DNA from: an uncultured Bacilli bacterium
Lineage (GTDB): Bacteria > Bacillota_I > Bacilli_A > RF39 > UBA660
Length of the DNA: 64,000 nucleotides
Direction: 5' to 3'
NCBI GenBank assembly: GCA_934101495.1
Contig: CAKORG010000001.1
Location: 1 to 64,000, forward strand
Part shown: one piece after another, positions 29,227-37,738 of the stretch
Layout: each line of letters begins with the position of its first letter
Numbering within the stretch: position 1 is the first letter of the stretch
Translations under genes and position numbers: made by a program
The notes under the pieces: model-generated
What the model was told of the DNA's origin: nothing
The model's database searches: none
The model's input: the letters and a program-made list of their open reading frames with translations, nothing else

Positions 29227-30212
29227 TACATCAAATCCTTAAATAAACCATAAATATAGTTTTCTATATCAAATGGAATTAAATCTGTCATTTTTTCTCC
29301 GAGTCCTACAAATTTAACAGGAATATTTACATCTTCCTTTATGGCAAGCACAATTCCGCCTTTAGCAGTTCCATCAAGTTTAGTTAAAACTATACCTGTG
29401 ATATCAGTAATTTCTTTAAATGCTTTAGCTTGCATAATTCCATTTTGACCGGTTGTGGCATCAATTACAAGTAATGTTTCATGAGGTGCTCCGGGAATAA
29501 TCTTGCCAATAACTTTATTTATTTTTTCTAGTTCTTTCATTAAATTAACTTTATTATGAAGTCTACCTGCAGTATCAATTAAAACAATATCAGCGCCATC
29601 TTCTTTTGCTTTTAAAAGGCCATCATAAATAACTCCAGCAGGATCAGTATTTTCTTTACCATAAAATAAAGAATTAGTTCTATCTGCCCAAATTTTTAAT
29701 TGTTCAACAGCTCCAGCTCTAAATGTATCACCTGCTATTAACATTATCTTTTTGCCTTCATTTTTATATTTATGGGCAAGTTTGGCAATTGTTGTGGTTT
29801 TACCTACTCCATTAACACCAACCATAAGTATAACTGTTGGTCCATCCTCAGCCATTTTTATTTTATCAGTTATAGATTCATTATTAACATATATTATAAA
29901 AAGTTCATCAACAATAACTTCATTTAAATATTTAGTATCAGTTATATTTTCAGATTTTACTCTTTTTCTAAGTCTATCCATAAAATCCATAATGGTGTTA
30001 ACACCAATATCAGCCATAATCAAAATATTTTCAAGTTCATCAAAATATTCATCATTTATTTTAGTATATTTAATACCAAGCATACTAAGTTTAGAAACAA
30101 ATTCATTTCTTGATTTTTCTAAACCTTCATCATATTTTTGTACATTTTCATCTTTTATTTCTATTTTTTCTTTTTTACTAATTATATTTTTTAATTTATC
30201 AAATAAGCCCAT
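29226..30212 (-). CDS. ftsY: Signal recognition particle receptor FtsY
   Basis: 328-residue SRP GTPase. Short charged N-terminus (no long A domain), N-domain helix bundle, then the G domain: G1 GVNGVGKTTTIAKLAHKY (near residue 135), the DTFRAGAVEQLKIWA insertion-box region, G3 DTAGRLHNK, G4 TKLDGTAKGG and the GLGEKMTDLIPFD end. It docks ribosome-SRP complexes at the membrane. Followed by ylxM. Confidence 0.96.
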   Translation of the reverse strand: MGLFDKLKNIISKKEKIEIKDENVQKYDEGLEKSRNEFVSKLSMLGIKYTKINDEYFDELENILIMADIGVNTIMDFMDRLRKRVKSENITDTKYLNEVIVDELFIIYVNNESITDKIKMAEDGPTVILMVGVNGVGKTTTIAKLAHKYKNEGKKIMLIAGDTFRAGAVEQLKIWADRTNSLFYGKENTDPAGVIYDGLLKAKEDGADIVLIDTAGRLHNKVNLMKELEKINKVIGKIIPGAPHETLLVIDATTGQNGIMQAKAFKEITDITGIVLTKLDGTAKGGIVLAIKEDVNIPVKFVGLGEKMTDLIPFDIENYIYGLFKDLM

Positions 30213-30278
30213 TATAATTACCCTCCTTATTAATTATAGCAAAAAAACTATTCTAATGCAATTTAGAATAGTCTTAAA

Positions 30279-32006
30279 TTAAAACCAAATGTTTTTAACA
30301 TTAACACTTGTACTTTCTGGAATTGGATTTGGAAGTTCAAAATTAACTAATGTCGGTATTTTAAAACCTACCCCGAACACAAATGCAGCTCCTGGTGATA
30401 ACGATTTAATTTGCTCAATATTAGCCATTGATACATTGGTGCTCATTGTTCTTACAATCTCTAAGTCTGCTGGGTGAAATACTCTGAATACTATAAAGTT
30501 TGCACATTGACTTAAAGAAGTCGTAGAAAGTTCACTAGGTCTTTGCGTAATAAATGTAAGAAGTGTTCCATATTTTCTTCCTTCTTTAGTAATTCTATCA
30601 AATATGCTATAACCAATTACATTTATATCATTATCATTTTGCACATATCTATGCGCTTCTTCCAAAATAATATTGAATGACAAGCTACCTCTTTTTTCTA
30701 ATGAAGTTGTATAATTAAATAAAAGTTTACTATATATTTTAGTTAGTACTTTAGCAAAATCGTCATCAATATCGCTTAAATCTATATTTACTAAATTATT
30801 TTTAATAAACATATCTCTTATAAATTCTTCTTTTCCAATATATTCATCAACATTAAATATGTGTTTAGTGTCACTATTTATTATACTTTGAAGTCTTGTT
30901 TTTAAAATATTCATCTCTTTATAAATTATATCATTATTAATCGTTCCTTCACTAATAAGAGAAAATTCTAGAGCACTATATAAATCTTCAAGAGAATAAC
31001 ACATAGCATCTACAATATCTATGCTTTCTAAATCTACATTTTCAAATTGTTGTAAAAACTTCATAACTTCGAAAATTGCATTCATTTTTCCAGAATCATC
31101 AATTAAAAGACATTGCCTAAATGTTCTGTCATAGCCTGGTTGGTGTATAGTTGAATCAAGATTTAAATCTTCAGTATTATAATGAGTTAAAACTGCAATT
31201 ACTTGGTCCCTGATAGTACTCGATGATCTTCCACTTGTTAATATATCCACCAAACATTTAGCTATGATATCGTTTTTATATCTTTTAATTTCTGGGGTAT
31301 TACTTTTAAATATTTTAACTAATTTTAACGATTTTTTTAAAACTGGTAATTGATCCGGACTAGAAACTCGAAGTAATAATGCTAGATCATCAACATCTAA
31401 AAACCATGCTGGAAACTTCAGTTGAGCTTCTTTATCTTTTTTAGGTTTATTTGAAAAACTAGCAAAATTTAAACCTAAATTTTTTATATTTTTAAATGTT
31501 TCTACATATTCACCATAGGCATCAAATAAAACTATGTGAGAATTTATGGGTTTGTTTATAAAAAATAAATTTTGAAGAATTCTAGCTACTCCACAAGATT
31601 TACCAGAACCAGTGTTGCCAATTACAGCTAAGTGATTTGCAAATATATCATTTAAAGAAACGGACACATTAAATTTTTTATATATGGCTGAGGATCCCAG
31701 TAATAGAAAGTCTTTTTGAATTTCATTTTTTCCTATGATAAGTTCAAGTTCTTCTTTATATATAACTCTAACTGGGGCTATACCACTAGGTTTCTTGACT
31801 ATACCAGCATTAAATTTGTTATTTATTATTTCACCAACTAAAAGTATTTTGGCTTCTACTTCATCTATATATATTACTTCACCAACTATTTTTCTACTAT
31901 CTTCCAGAAAAATAACGTGACATGCAATTAAACTAGATATGGCTTTTCCAGATATATTTTCAATTGTAACTTCATTGTTATTTATCCTTTTTATCTTACC
32001 AAACAT
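30279..32006 (-). CDS. HerA-like hexameric ATPase (HAS-barrel plus DUF87)
   Basis: About 575 residues. A beta-rich N-terminal HAS-barrel (1-110) precedes a FtsK/HerA-type RecA core with Walker A VIGNTGSGKSCGVA, Walker B ILEEAHRYV and the sensor stretch TFITQRPSELSTTSLSQCANF near the end. HerA works with the NurA nuclease in DNA end processing in archaea and in several bacterial defence systems; no nuclease gene is adjacent here. The ATG at 32006 is preferred, with AGGAATGG a few bases upstream. It lies between ftsY and tRNA-Lys. Role unknown; DNA translocation is inferred from the family. Confidence 0.8.
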   Translation of the reverse strand: MFGKIKRINNNEVTIENISGKAISSLIACHVIFLEDSRKIVGEVIYIDEVEAKILLVGEIINNKFNAGIVKKPSGIAPVRVIYKEELELIIGKNEIQKDFLLLGSSAIYKKFNVSVSLNDIFANHLAVIGNTGSGKSCGVARILQNLFFINKPINSHIVLFDAYGEYVETFKNIKNLGLNFASFSNKPKKDKEAQLKFPAWFLDVDDLALLLRVSSPDQLPVLKKSLKLVKIFKSNTPEIKRYKNDIIAKCLVDILTSGRSSSTIRDQVIAVLTHYNTEDLNLDSTIHQPGYDRTFRQCLLIDDSGKMNAIFEVMKFLQQFENVDLESIDIVDAMCYSLEDLYSALEFSLISEGTINNDIIYKEMNILKTRLQSIINSDTKHIFNVDEYIGKEEFIRDMFIKNNLVNIDLSDIDDDFAKVLTKIYSKLLFNYTTSLEKRGSLSFNIILEEAHRYVQNDNDINVIGYSIFDRITKEGRKYGTLLTFITQRPSELSTTSLSQCANFIVFRVFHPADLEIVRTMSTNVSMANIEQIKSLSPGAAFVFGVGFKIPTLVNFELPNPIPESTSVNVKNIWF

Positions 32007-32078
32007 AACAACCATTCCTATTCTTTATTTAAGTATAACATTTATTCTAAAAATTAACAATTATTTTATGTAAATACC

Positions 32079-32107
32079 TTGCATTATGGGTAACTTTTTG
32101 ATATAAT
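32079..32107 (+). promoter_or_regulatory. Promoter of tRNA-Lys
   Basis: -35 TTGCAT (32079-32084), 17-bp spacer, perfect -10 TATAAT (32102-32107), about 38 bases before the mature tRNA 5' end. Confidence 0.7.
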
Positions 32108-32145
32108 CTATTTGTTGTTTGAATTAAAACAATAAACATTGAAAT

Positions 32146-32221
32146 GGGCTGTTAGCTCAGTTGGTAGAGCAATTGACTCTTAATCAATGGGTCTAGGGTT
32201 CGAATCCCTAACAGCCCACCA
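32146..32221 (+). tRNA. tRNA-Lys (anticodon CTT)
   Basis: 76-nt cloverleaf with CCA encoded. Acceptor GGGCTGT (32146-32152) pairs with ACAGCCC (32211-32217). D-arm GCTC..GAGC, anticodon stem ATTGA/TCAAT around loop CTCTTAA (anticodon CTT), and T-arm TAGGG-TTCGAAT-CCCTA. Own promoter upstream and a strong terminator downstream, so it is a single-gene transcript. Confidence 0.97.
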
Positions 32222-32235
32222 TTGAAAGTCTTATA

Positions 32236-32268
32236 AAATCTAGAAGAAATCATTCTTCTAGATTTTTT
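32236..32268 (+). terminator. Terminator of tRNA-Lys
   Basis: Perfect 12-bp stem AATCTAGAAGAA (32237-32248), loop ATCA, TTCTTCTAGATT (32253-32264), followed by T-run to 32268. Confidence 0.9.
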
Positions 32269-32283
32269 ATTATTTAACTTTTA

Positions 32284-32314
32284 ATAAAAAAAGCAATAGC
32301 TAAATTACTATTGC
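32284..32314 (-). terminator. Terminator of spoIVA
   Basis: Minus-strand stem GCAATAG (32308-32314 read in reverse) with CTATTGC (32293-32299), followed by a run of about seven T. The spoIVA stop codon is in the loop. Confidence 0.8.
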
Positions 32315-33778
32315 AATTAAAGTATTTGAACCTTTATTTACTATTTTAGAAACTGTGTCTTTAAGTTTATATCTTGTATTATCTGGCATCATGCTAAGTT
32401 TTGCTTGAATACCTTCTTGGACAATTGCTTCTAAACTTCTACCAAATATTTCACTTTTCCAAATACTTGATGCATCATTTTCATAATCTTTCATTAATCT
32501 ATCAATTAATTCTTTAGATTGAAGTTCACTACCTATTATTGGTTCAAAAGTCGACTCGACATCTACTTTTAACATGTGAATACTTGATGCAACAGCTTTA
32601 AGTTTTACCCCATATCTGCTTCCTTGTTTTACAAGTTCAGGTGTTTGAAGTTTTAATTCTTTTATTCCAGGATATACTATTCCATAACCAGTACTTTTGG
32701 CCATTTTTATAGCTCCTCTTAAAGAATCCATTTCTTCTTTATCTTCTTTATAATTAGCAAATATTTTTAAAAGTCCTGCTTTAGTAGTTACCATATCTCC
32801 CATTAAAGATTTAAGTGTTTGAGTGTAAAGTTCATTTGAACTTTCTAATGTTATTGTAACAGTTCCCGTGGATGCATCTAATTCCGATATAAAGGAGTTA
32901 GATATGTATTCTGAATCACTGAAATGTTCCAATATATAGTCTACATCTTTAACTTTTTCAACACTGATTACACTTTCTTTAATCTTTTCTAAATAATGCA
33001 TTTTGATTTCATTATTACTTGGTAATACATTTACCCACTCTGGCACTTTAACCTTTATATCTAAAACTGGGAATTCATATAGTGCTGTTTTAAGTATTTC
33101 CATTATCTCTTTTTCATTCATTAATTCTGCACTTATTGGCATTACTGGCACATCATAGGTATCACTTAAGTTTCTTGCTAGTTCTTGTGTTTCAGTATTA
33201 GTTGGGTGAATACTATTTAGAATAACTATGAAAGGTTTTCCAATAGTTTTTAATTCACTTACAACTTTTTCTTCTGCATCGAGATAAGATTCCCTTTTGA
33301 TTTCACCGAATGAACCATCTGTTGTAACAACAATCCCTATTGTTGCATGATCTTTGATAACCTTCTCTGTTCCTATTTCGGCCGCTTCAACAAAGGGAAT
33401 CGCATCCTCGAACCATGGACTTTTTACCATCCTTGGATTTCCTTCTTCATCAACAAAACCATTAGCTTCAGGAATGACATAACCTACACAATCAACTAAC
33501 TTGATGCTTGTTTCGAATTCGCCGACTTTGATTGAGGCCCCATTACTTGGGACAAATTTAGGTTCAGTTGTCATGATAGTTTTACCTTGTGCACTTTGAG
33601 GTATTTCATCTAAACATCTTTTCTTTTCATATTCATCTGTTATATTTGGTACAACTAGATTTTCTATGAATCGTTTAATGAATGTTGATTTACCTGTACG
33701 AACAGCTCCAACTACTCCTAAGTAGATTTCACCATCCCCGCGCTTTGCTATTGATGATATAATTTTTTCTTTTTCCAT
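32300..33778 (-). CDS. spoIVA: Stage IV sporulation protein A (spore coat morphogenetic ATPase)
   Basis: 492 residues, the same length as B. subtilis SpoIVA. N-terminal TRAFAC-type ATPase domain with Walker A GAVRTGKSTFIKRF (residues 24-37), the conserved QSAQGKTIMTTEPKFVP stretch, the KLVDCVGY segment and IVVTTDGSFG; then the middle domain and the C-terminal YKLKDTVSKIVNKG region needed for anchoring. SpoIVA polymerises by ATP hydrolysis on the forespore surface and forms the coat base layer. The ATG at 33778 is chosen (GGTGG six bases upstream) over an ATG six codons earlier. A sigma-E-like box lies upstream. Confidence 0.96.
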   Translation of the reverse strand: MEKEKIISSIAKRGDGEIYLGVVGAVRTGKSTFIKRFIENLVVPNITDEYEKKRCLDEIPQSAQGKTIMTTEPKFVPSNGASIKVGEFETSIKLVDCVGYVIPEANGFVDEEGNPRMVKSPWFEDAIPFVEAAEIGTEKVIKDHATIGIVVTTDGSFGEIKRESYLDAEEKVVSELKTIGKPFIVILNSIHPTNTETQELARNLSDTYDVPVMPISAELMNEKEIMEILKTALYEFPVLDIKVKVPEWVNVLPSNNEIKMHYLEKIKESVISVEKVKDVDYILEHFSDSEYISNSFISELDASTGTVTITLESSNELYTQTLKSLMGDMVTTKAGLLKIFANYKEDKEEMDSLRGAIKMAKSTGYGIVYPGIKELKLQTPELVKQGSRYGVKLKAVASSIHMLKVDVESTFEPIIGSELQSKELIDRLMKDYENDASSIWKSEIFGRSLEAIVQEGIQAKLSMMPDNTRYKLKDTVSKIVNKGSNTLIAIVI

Positions 33779-33808
33779 TAATCCACCATCTTTCATTTTT
33801 CTATTCTA

Positions 33809-33837
33809 ATCGTATGATATGTGGGTAGATTTTATTC
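33809..33837 (-). promoter_or_regulatory. Sigma-E-like promoter of spoIVA
   Basis: Minus strand: -10 CATACGAT (33809-33816; 7 of 8 with CATACAAT) and -35-like GAATAAA (33831-33837), separated by 14 bp. B. subtilis spoIVA is sigma-E-dependent, and the spacing and -10 match that class. No better sigma-A site is visible. Confidence 0.6.
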
Positions 33838-34050
33838 CTACAATTAGTTTAATGGTGGATTAATAGAAATGTTGCAATATTCTAAGATGATTTTTTGCAC
33901 TACAAAAGCTTAATATATTATATATGTTAAACACAAACATCTCATAGTTCCTACACTATTAAATTGACTGTTGTTGAATACCAATTACAACCTCTATAAA
34001 TTGTATATGCTCTTATAGTTTTTTGATTTGATAGCACCTCAGAGCCTATA

Positions 34051-34905
34051 CTATGCTGTGTATCCAAGTTTGATTGATACTCCTCGCATGTTATCATAAT
34101 CATTTTGAACAGCTGTGGCAAAATTAATAACTTTACCATAACCATTGTGACTTATTGTGTATGATTTTGATTGTGCGAGTGTAACTGCTGTCATTGCATG
34201 TTGATAGCTACCATATACTGTAGCCCACTGAGATGTTGCAGTTACAATTGCTTGAATTTCACATGTAAACCCACTTGCGGCATCTACTAGATTCATTGAT
34301 ATACCAAAACCATTTGAACTTAAAACCATATTTGTTCCTTGATATGAGTAATTTACTGCGTCTGTTATTCCATTTGTTGTATAAAATTGTACACCACTTT
34401 GAGTTCCAGAACTGATTGTTGCATCATCAACTCTCATTGCCATTACATCATAAGATTTTACTCGTGGATTTATTAACCAGTTATTAGTTACATAAATAAG
34501 ATAAGTATTAGTTCCAGTTTGTGAAGTATAAATTTCAATATTTTTATATGATGTTGTATGATAAGTAGCCGCTGGGGATATGTTATTCTCTGTCTCTGCT
34601 GCCGTTATTGCTTCTTCTTTGCTGACCTCTGTTGTAATCGTTCCATTTGTTGTCTCTGTAACCTTATAGTACTTACTTACTTTGTTGCTGTGTTCTAAAT
34701 CATAACTTAAATATCTTGCTGCTTCTTCATCACTCATAAAAGATATTCGTGTATCTGAAAATACGTTTCTAAGTCTTGCATATTCCTCATCTGTTAGATT
34801 TGCTGCTTTTACATTAGTTGAAATAATCATAACTAACAGAAATGAAATAGTCATAATAATTTTTTTCAGCTGTTCAAGTGCACCTCCTCTCTGTTCCACA
34901 TTCAT
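34051..34905 (-). CDS. Secreted protein of unknown function
   Basis: Up to 284 residues; the mature part follows a signal peptide (IIMTISFLLVMIISTNVKA). The remainder is Ser/Thr/Asn-rich and beta-like, ending with a stretch of the type TLAQSKSYTISHNGYGKVINF ... YDNMRGVSI, which resembles ends of some Bacillus secreted proteins. The start is uncertain: a promoter-like TACGAT box overlaps the first ATG, and a strong AGGAGG (near 34880) points to a start further in, either a CTG 13 bases after it (giving MKKIIMT...) or the ATG five codons later. No defined family. Confidence 0.65.
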   Translation of the reverse strand: MNVEQRGGALEQLKKIIMTISFLLVMIISTNVKAANLTDEEYARLRNVFSDTRISFMSDEEAARYLSYDLEHSNKVSKYYKVTETTNGTITTEVSKEEAITAAETENNISPAATYHTTSYKNIEIYTSQTGTNTYLIYVTNNWLINPRVKSYDVMAMRVDDATISSGTQSGVQFYTTNGITDAVNYSYQGTNMVLSSNGFGISMNLVDAASGFTCEIQAIVTATSQWATVYGSYQHAMTAVTLAQSKSYTISHNGYGKVINFATAVQNDYDNMRGVSIKLGYTA

Positions 34906-34962
34906 CGTATCAGATTATGTCGAAAAAGGAAATAGAAAATCGCGGGAGTTGCATTTCTCGTT

Positions 34963-36177
34963 TTAGAGAACACTCATTATTTCGTTATAAACACTGAGAA
35001 TGTAGTCAATTTCTTTTTTGTTATTTTTGCATGTTTCAGTTACACAAGAATATGTTTTCGATTGTAAAAAATATTGAACATTGTAAATTATTTTGCCTTT
35101 ATCTTCCGAAACAAGAAATGTAACTGTGTTTCTATCTACTACATATCTAGTTGTATATTTCAAACCATTATCTAATCTTTCTTTTTTTATAATCCTTGAA
35201 CTTGGCTTATATTCAATAATACCACCATCTTCATCTATTTTATTATATGTTTCAGTTCCCTCATCATAAGTAAAACCTAAACTTTCTAATTTATTGATAC
35301 TATTATTATTTTCTACTACTTGTTTTGTACTATCCTCATTATAATCATTTTCTTTGAGCACTAAAAAAGGATTTTGTAGTCCCAAATCCTCTATGCCTTT
35401 ATTTTGTTCTTTGATGTATTCTTTATAACAAAGTTTATTGTTATTCAACTTTTGTTTTAGTATTAATTTGCTTTCATAAGAATAATTATTGTTATCTATA
35501 TCAGTTGTATAAATTTTAATATATAAATTGTTCTTGATGTTTTCAATTACATCTTTTTTTAATAAATCTGTATAGGATTTGCTTTCCTCTATATAAATGT
35601 TGTCAAGTGAATTACTTTCAAAAATGACATGTTTGTCACCATTCAAATATGTATATAATTCTAGTTTAATACTTGTTGGTTCATAGTTTATTTTCTCTAA
35701 ATTAATGTTGTTGATAGTTATTATATTTAATACTTTTGTTTTGAAGAAATAACCATCATCGAAAGTAATATTTTCACTTTCATAAGTTAAATTGTAAATT
35801 CTTATTGTATTATAATTATTAATAAAGTAAGCTAGTAATAGTATAAATGTTACTATAAAACCTATCAAAAATATGTGATTTAAAATATAGTTTAAGATAT
35901 GTCCTAGTTTTCTTTTTAAATTTTGGAGTATATCTTTGTAGTTTTTCTCGGATTTTACTATAGAGTCTGGAGATATTTTTAACTCTTTACATAATTTCTT
36001 TATTGTTTCGAGATCTGGTACTGTTGAACCGTTTTCCCATTTAGAAATAGTTCTATCGGATACACCAATTAAATCGGCGAGTTCTTTTTGAGTAATATCT
36101 CTTTCCTTTCTAATATTGTAAATTGTGTTTGCAAAATCTGTGCATTTTACTTCTGTTGTCTTATTTGTCCTTTTCAT
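34963..36177 (-). CDS. Membrane-anchored XRE-family transcriptional regulator
   Basis: 404 residues. An N-terminal helix-turn-helix of the Cro/XRE type (residues 15-70, RKERDITQKELADLIGVSDR then ISKWENGSTVPDLETI), a linker, one transmembrane helix (about 100-120) and about 280 outer residues rich in Asn/Lys/Ile without a recognised domain. This layout suggests a one-component membrane sensor that binds DNA at the membrane. It is divergent from the serine hydrolase gene at 36282, whose promoter lies in the shared 104-bp gap, so that gene is a likely target. Confidence 0.8.
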   Translation of the reverse strand: MKRTNKTTEVKCTDFANTIYNIRKERDITQKELADLIGVSDRTISKWENGSTVPDLETIKKLCKELKISPDSIVKSEKNYKDILQNLKRKLGHILNYILNHIFLIGFIVTFILLLAYFINNYNTIRIYNLTYESENITFDDGYFFKTKVLNIITINNINLEKINYEPTSIKLELYTYLNGDKHVIFESNSLDNIYIEESKSYTDLLKKDVIENIKNNLYIKIYTTDIDNNNYSYESKLILKQKLNNNKLCYKEYIKEQNKGIEDLGLQNPFLVLKENDYNEDSTKQVVENNNSINKLESLGFTYDEGTETYNKIDEDGGIIEYKPSSRIIKKERLDNGLKYTTRYVVDRNTVTFLVSEDKGKIIYNVQYFLQSKTYSCVTETCKNNKKEIDYILSVYNEIMSVL

Positions 36178-36227
36178 ATTTTCACCGTTTTCATTTTACC
36201 ACATATTGGAAAAGAATGCACTACAAA

Positions 36228-36256
36228 TTGACAAATTTTTTAATGTTTATTATAAT
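36228..36256 (+). promoter_or_regulatory. Consensus sigma-A promoter of the serine hydrolase gene
   Basis: Perfect TTGACA (36228-36233), 17-bp spacer, perfect TATAAT (36251-36256). The strongest promoter in the window by consensus; it would need a repressor if the gene is not highly expressed. Confidence 0.85.
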
Positions 36257-36281
36257 ATGATTATCTTAGGGGGATAATAAG

Positions 36282-37727
36282 ATGAAATATATAATATATA
36301 AAAAATATTTAGATACATTAATAAAAAATCAAAATGATACTAATATACCTTGTTTACAAGATATTTATACTAAAAAAGATTATGAGAAACTTCTTAAACC
36401 TGTCATGAAGATTATAAAAGAAAATTCTTATGCTAGTTTGACTACACTTAGATTAAAACTATTTCTTCAAAGTGGATTAAAAGAAATAATTGATAATTTT
36501 GTTAAAGATACACAAATTACTCCGGGGCTTATTTTAGACTTTGGAACTTTTAAAAATAGAGATACTGTAATATGTGGTAATAGACAAGAATATGTCATGA
36601 GAAACGGAATTTTAGTTAGGGAAGAATTACCTATGGAAAAGAATACTATTTTTGATTTAGCTTCTACTTCTAAAACTTTTACTGCAGTGGCAACATTAAT
36701 ACTTGCTGAGAAAAATTTAATTGATGTTTTTGATCCAGTTAATAAGTATGTACCTGAATTTAAAAATTTAGGAAATACAACGATTTATGATCTACTCAAA
36801 TTTAGAGTTAGTGTTGCTACTCCGATTAGGGTTGACTCTGTTCAGGACAAAGATAAGGCCTTAGAAATATTATATCAAGCTTATCCAAGAGATGTTAACA
36901 TTGAAAATGCCTATACTGATATTGGGGCTATGATATTAAGAGTCTTAATTGAAAAAGTTACTAACATGAAATTTACAGATTTTGTAGAAACAGAAATATT
37001 AAAAAAATGTGGTATGAACGATACTTTTTTAAATGTTCCATATTATAAATTAGATAGAGTTGCTAATGAAAATTATTCTACTATTATTACTCAGGATGGC
37101 AGTGCTATAACTAGATATGATAATGTTCCTGGTACTGTTCATGATCCTAAAGCTAATGCTATTGGTCAAAAAGAAGGTGTTGCTCCAGGTCATGCCGGAT
37201 TTTTTTCCACTAAAGATGATATGATAAAACTTGCGGAAGCTTTAATTAACGAAGAATTAATATCAAAAAATAGTTTATTATCTATGAGCGATACAGAAAC
37301 CGGATTTAAAGATGATGATAAATATACTAGGTTTTATGGTTCATTAGTATATTTGAAGCAACCAGATCCTAAGTTTTTATCTGTTTACCCTCGTCTTTCA
37401 GGCCGTTCTTTTATGTCACCTGGGTTTGCTGGAACACAGCTTGTTGTCGACCCTATTAATAAAATCACATTATTTGTGGGTTCACCTAGACTTCATAATA
37501 GAATATATCAAATTCATAAAACACAAATGCAAAACATTAAAGTTGATGAACATAATAAAAAAACTTTTATAATGCCTGATGGAACTGAAAAAATAGTATG
37601 TAGCGATTATACTAAAGCTAAAGAAGTTCTTGTTACTTTAGCACTTGACTTAGCTATACAATATCAATTACTTGAAAATTTATATCCAAATCAAAAAGAA
37701 ATGCATTTAGTTCGAGAACTAAATTAA
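36282..37727 (+). CDS. Beta-lactamase-family serine hydrolase (class C/PBP4*-like)
   Basis: 481 residues. SxxK motif STSK in ASTSKTFTAVATL near residue 132, an AYTDIGAMIL segment near 215 at the Tyr position of motif two (YxN here YTD), and an HAGFFST stretch at the KTG-equivalent position (as HxG in class C-like esterases and peptidases). No signal peptide or membrane helix, so probably cytoplasmic. The family includes penicillin-binding peptidases, esterases and D-aminopeptidases; the substrate cannot be read. The N-terminal 75 residues are extra. AGGGGGA ribosome site; divergent from an XRE sensor. Confidence 0.8.
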   Translation: MKYIIYKKYLDTLIKNQNDTNIPCLQDIYTKKDYEKLLKPVMKIIKENSYASLTTLRLKLFLQSGLKEIIDNFVKDTQITPGLILDFGTFKNRDTVICGNRQEYVMRNGILVREELPMEKNTIFDLASTSKTFTAVATLILAEKNLIDVFDPVNKYVPEFKNLGNTTIYDLLKFRVSVATPIRVDSVQDKDKALEILYQAYPRDVNIENAYTDIGAMILRVLIEKVTNMKFTDFVETEILKKCGMNDTFLNVPYYKLDRVANENYSTIITQDGSAITRYDNVPGTVHDPKANAIGQKEGVAPGHAGFFSTKDDMIKLAEALINEELISKNSLLSMSDTETGFKDDDKYTRFYGSLVYLKQPDPKFLSVYPRLSGRSFMSPGFAGTQLVVDPINKITLFVGSPRLHNRIYQIHKTQMQNIKVDEHNKKTFIMPDGTEKIVCSDYTKAKEVLVTLALDLAIQYQLLENLYPNQKEMHLVRELN

Positions 37728-37738
37728 CATTTCTTTTT

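Noticed and set aside
29752..30282. Plus-strand 176-residue frame
   Set aside because: Antisense to ftsY, whose GTPase motifs are complete; the plus frame has hydrophobic low-complexity sequence and no start signal.
33951..34145. Minus-strand frame overlapping the end of the 34051-34905 gene, possibly a frameshifted C-terminal extension
   Set aside because: The 284-residue protein already ends with a natural-looking stretch (YDNMRGVSI), and the overlapping frame has no ribosome site or family pattern, so I treat it as a shadow rather than a broken gene.
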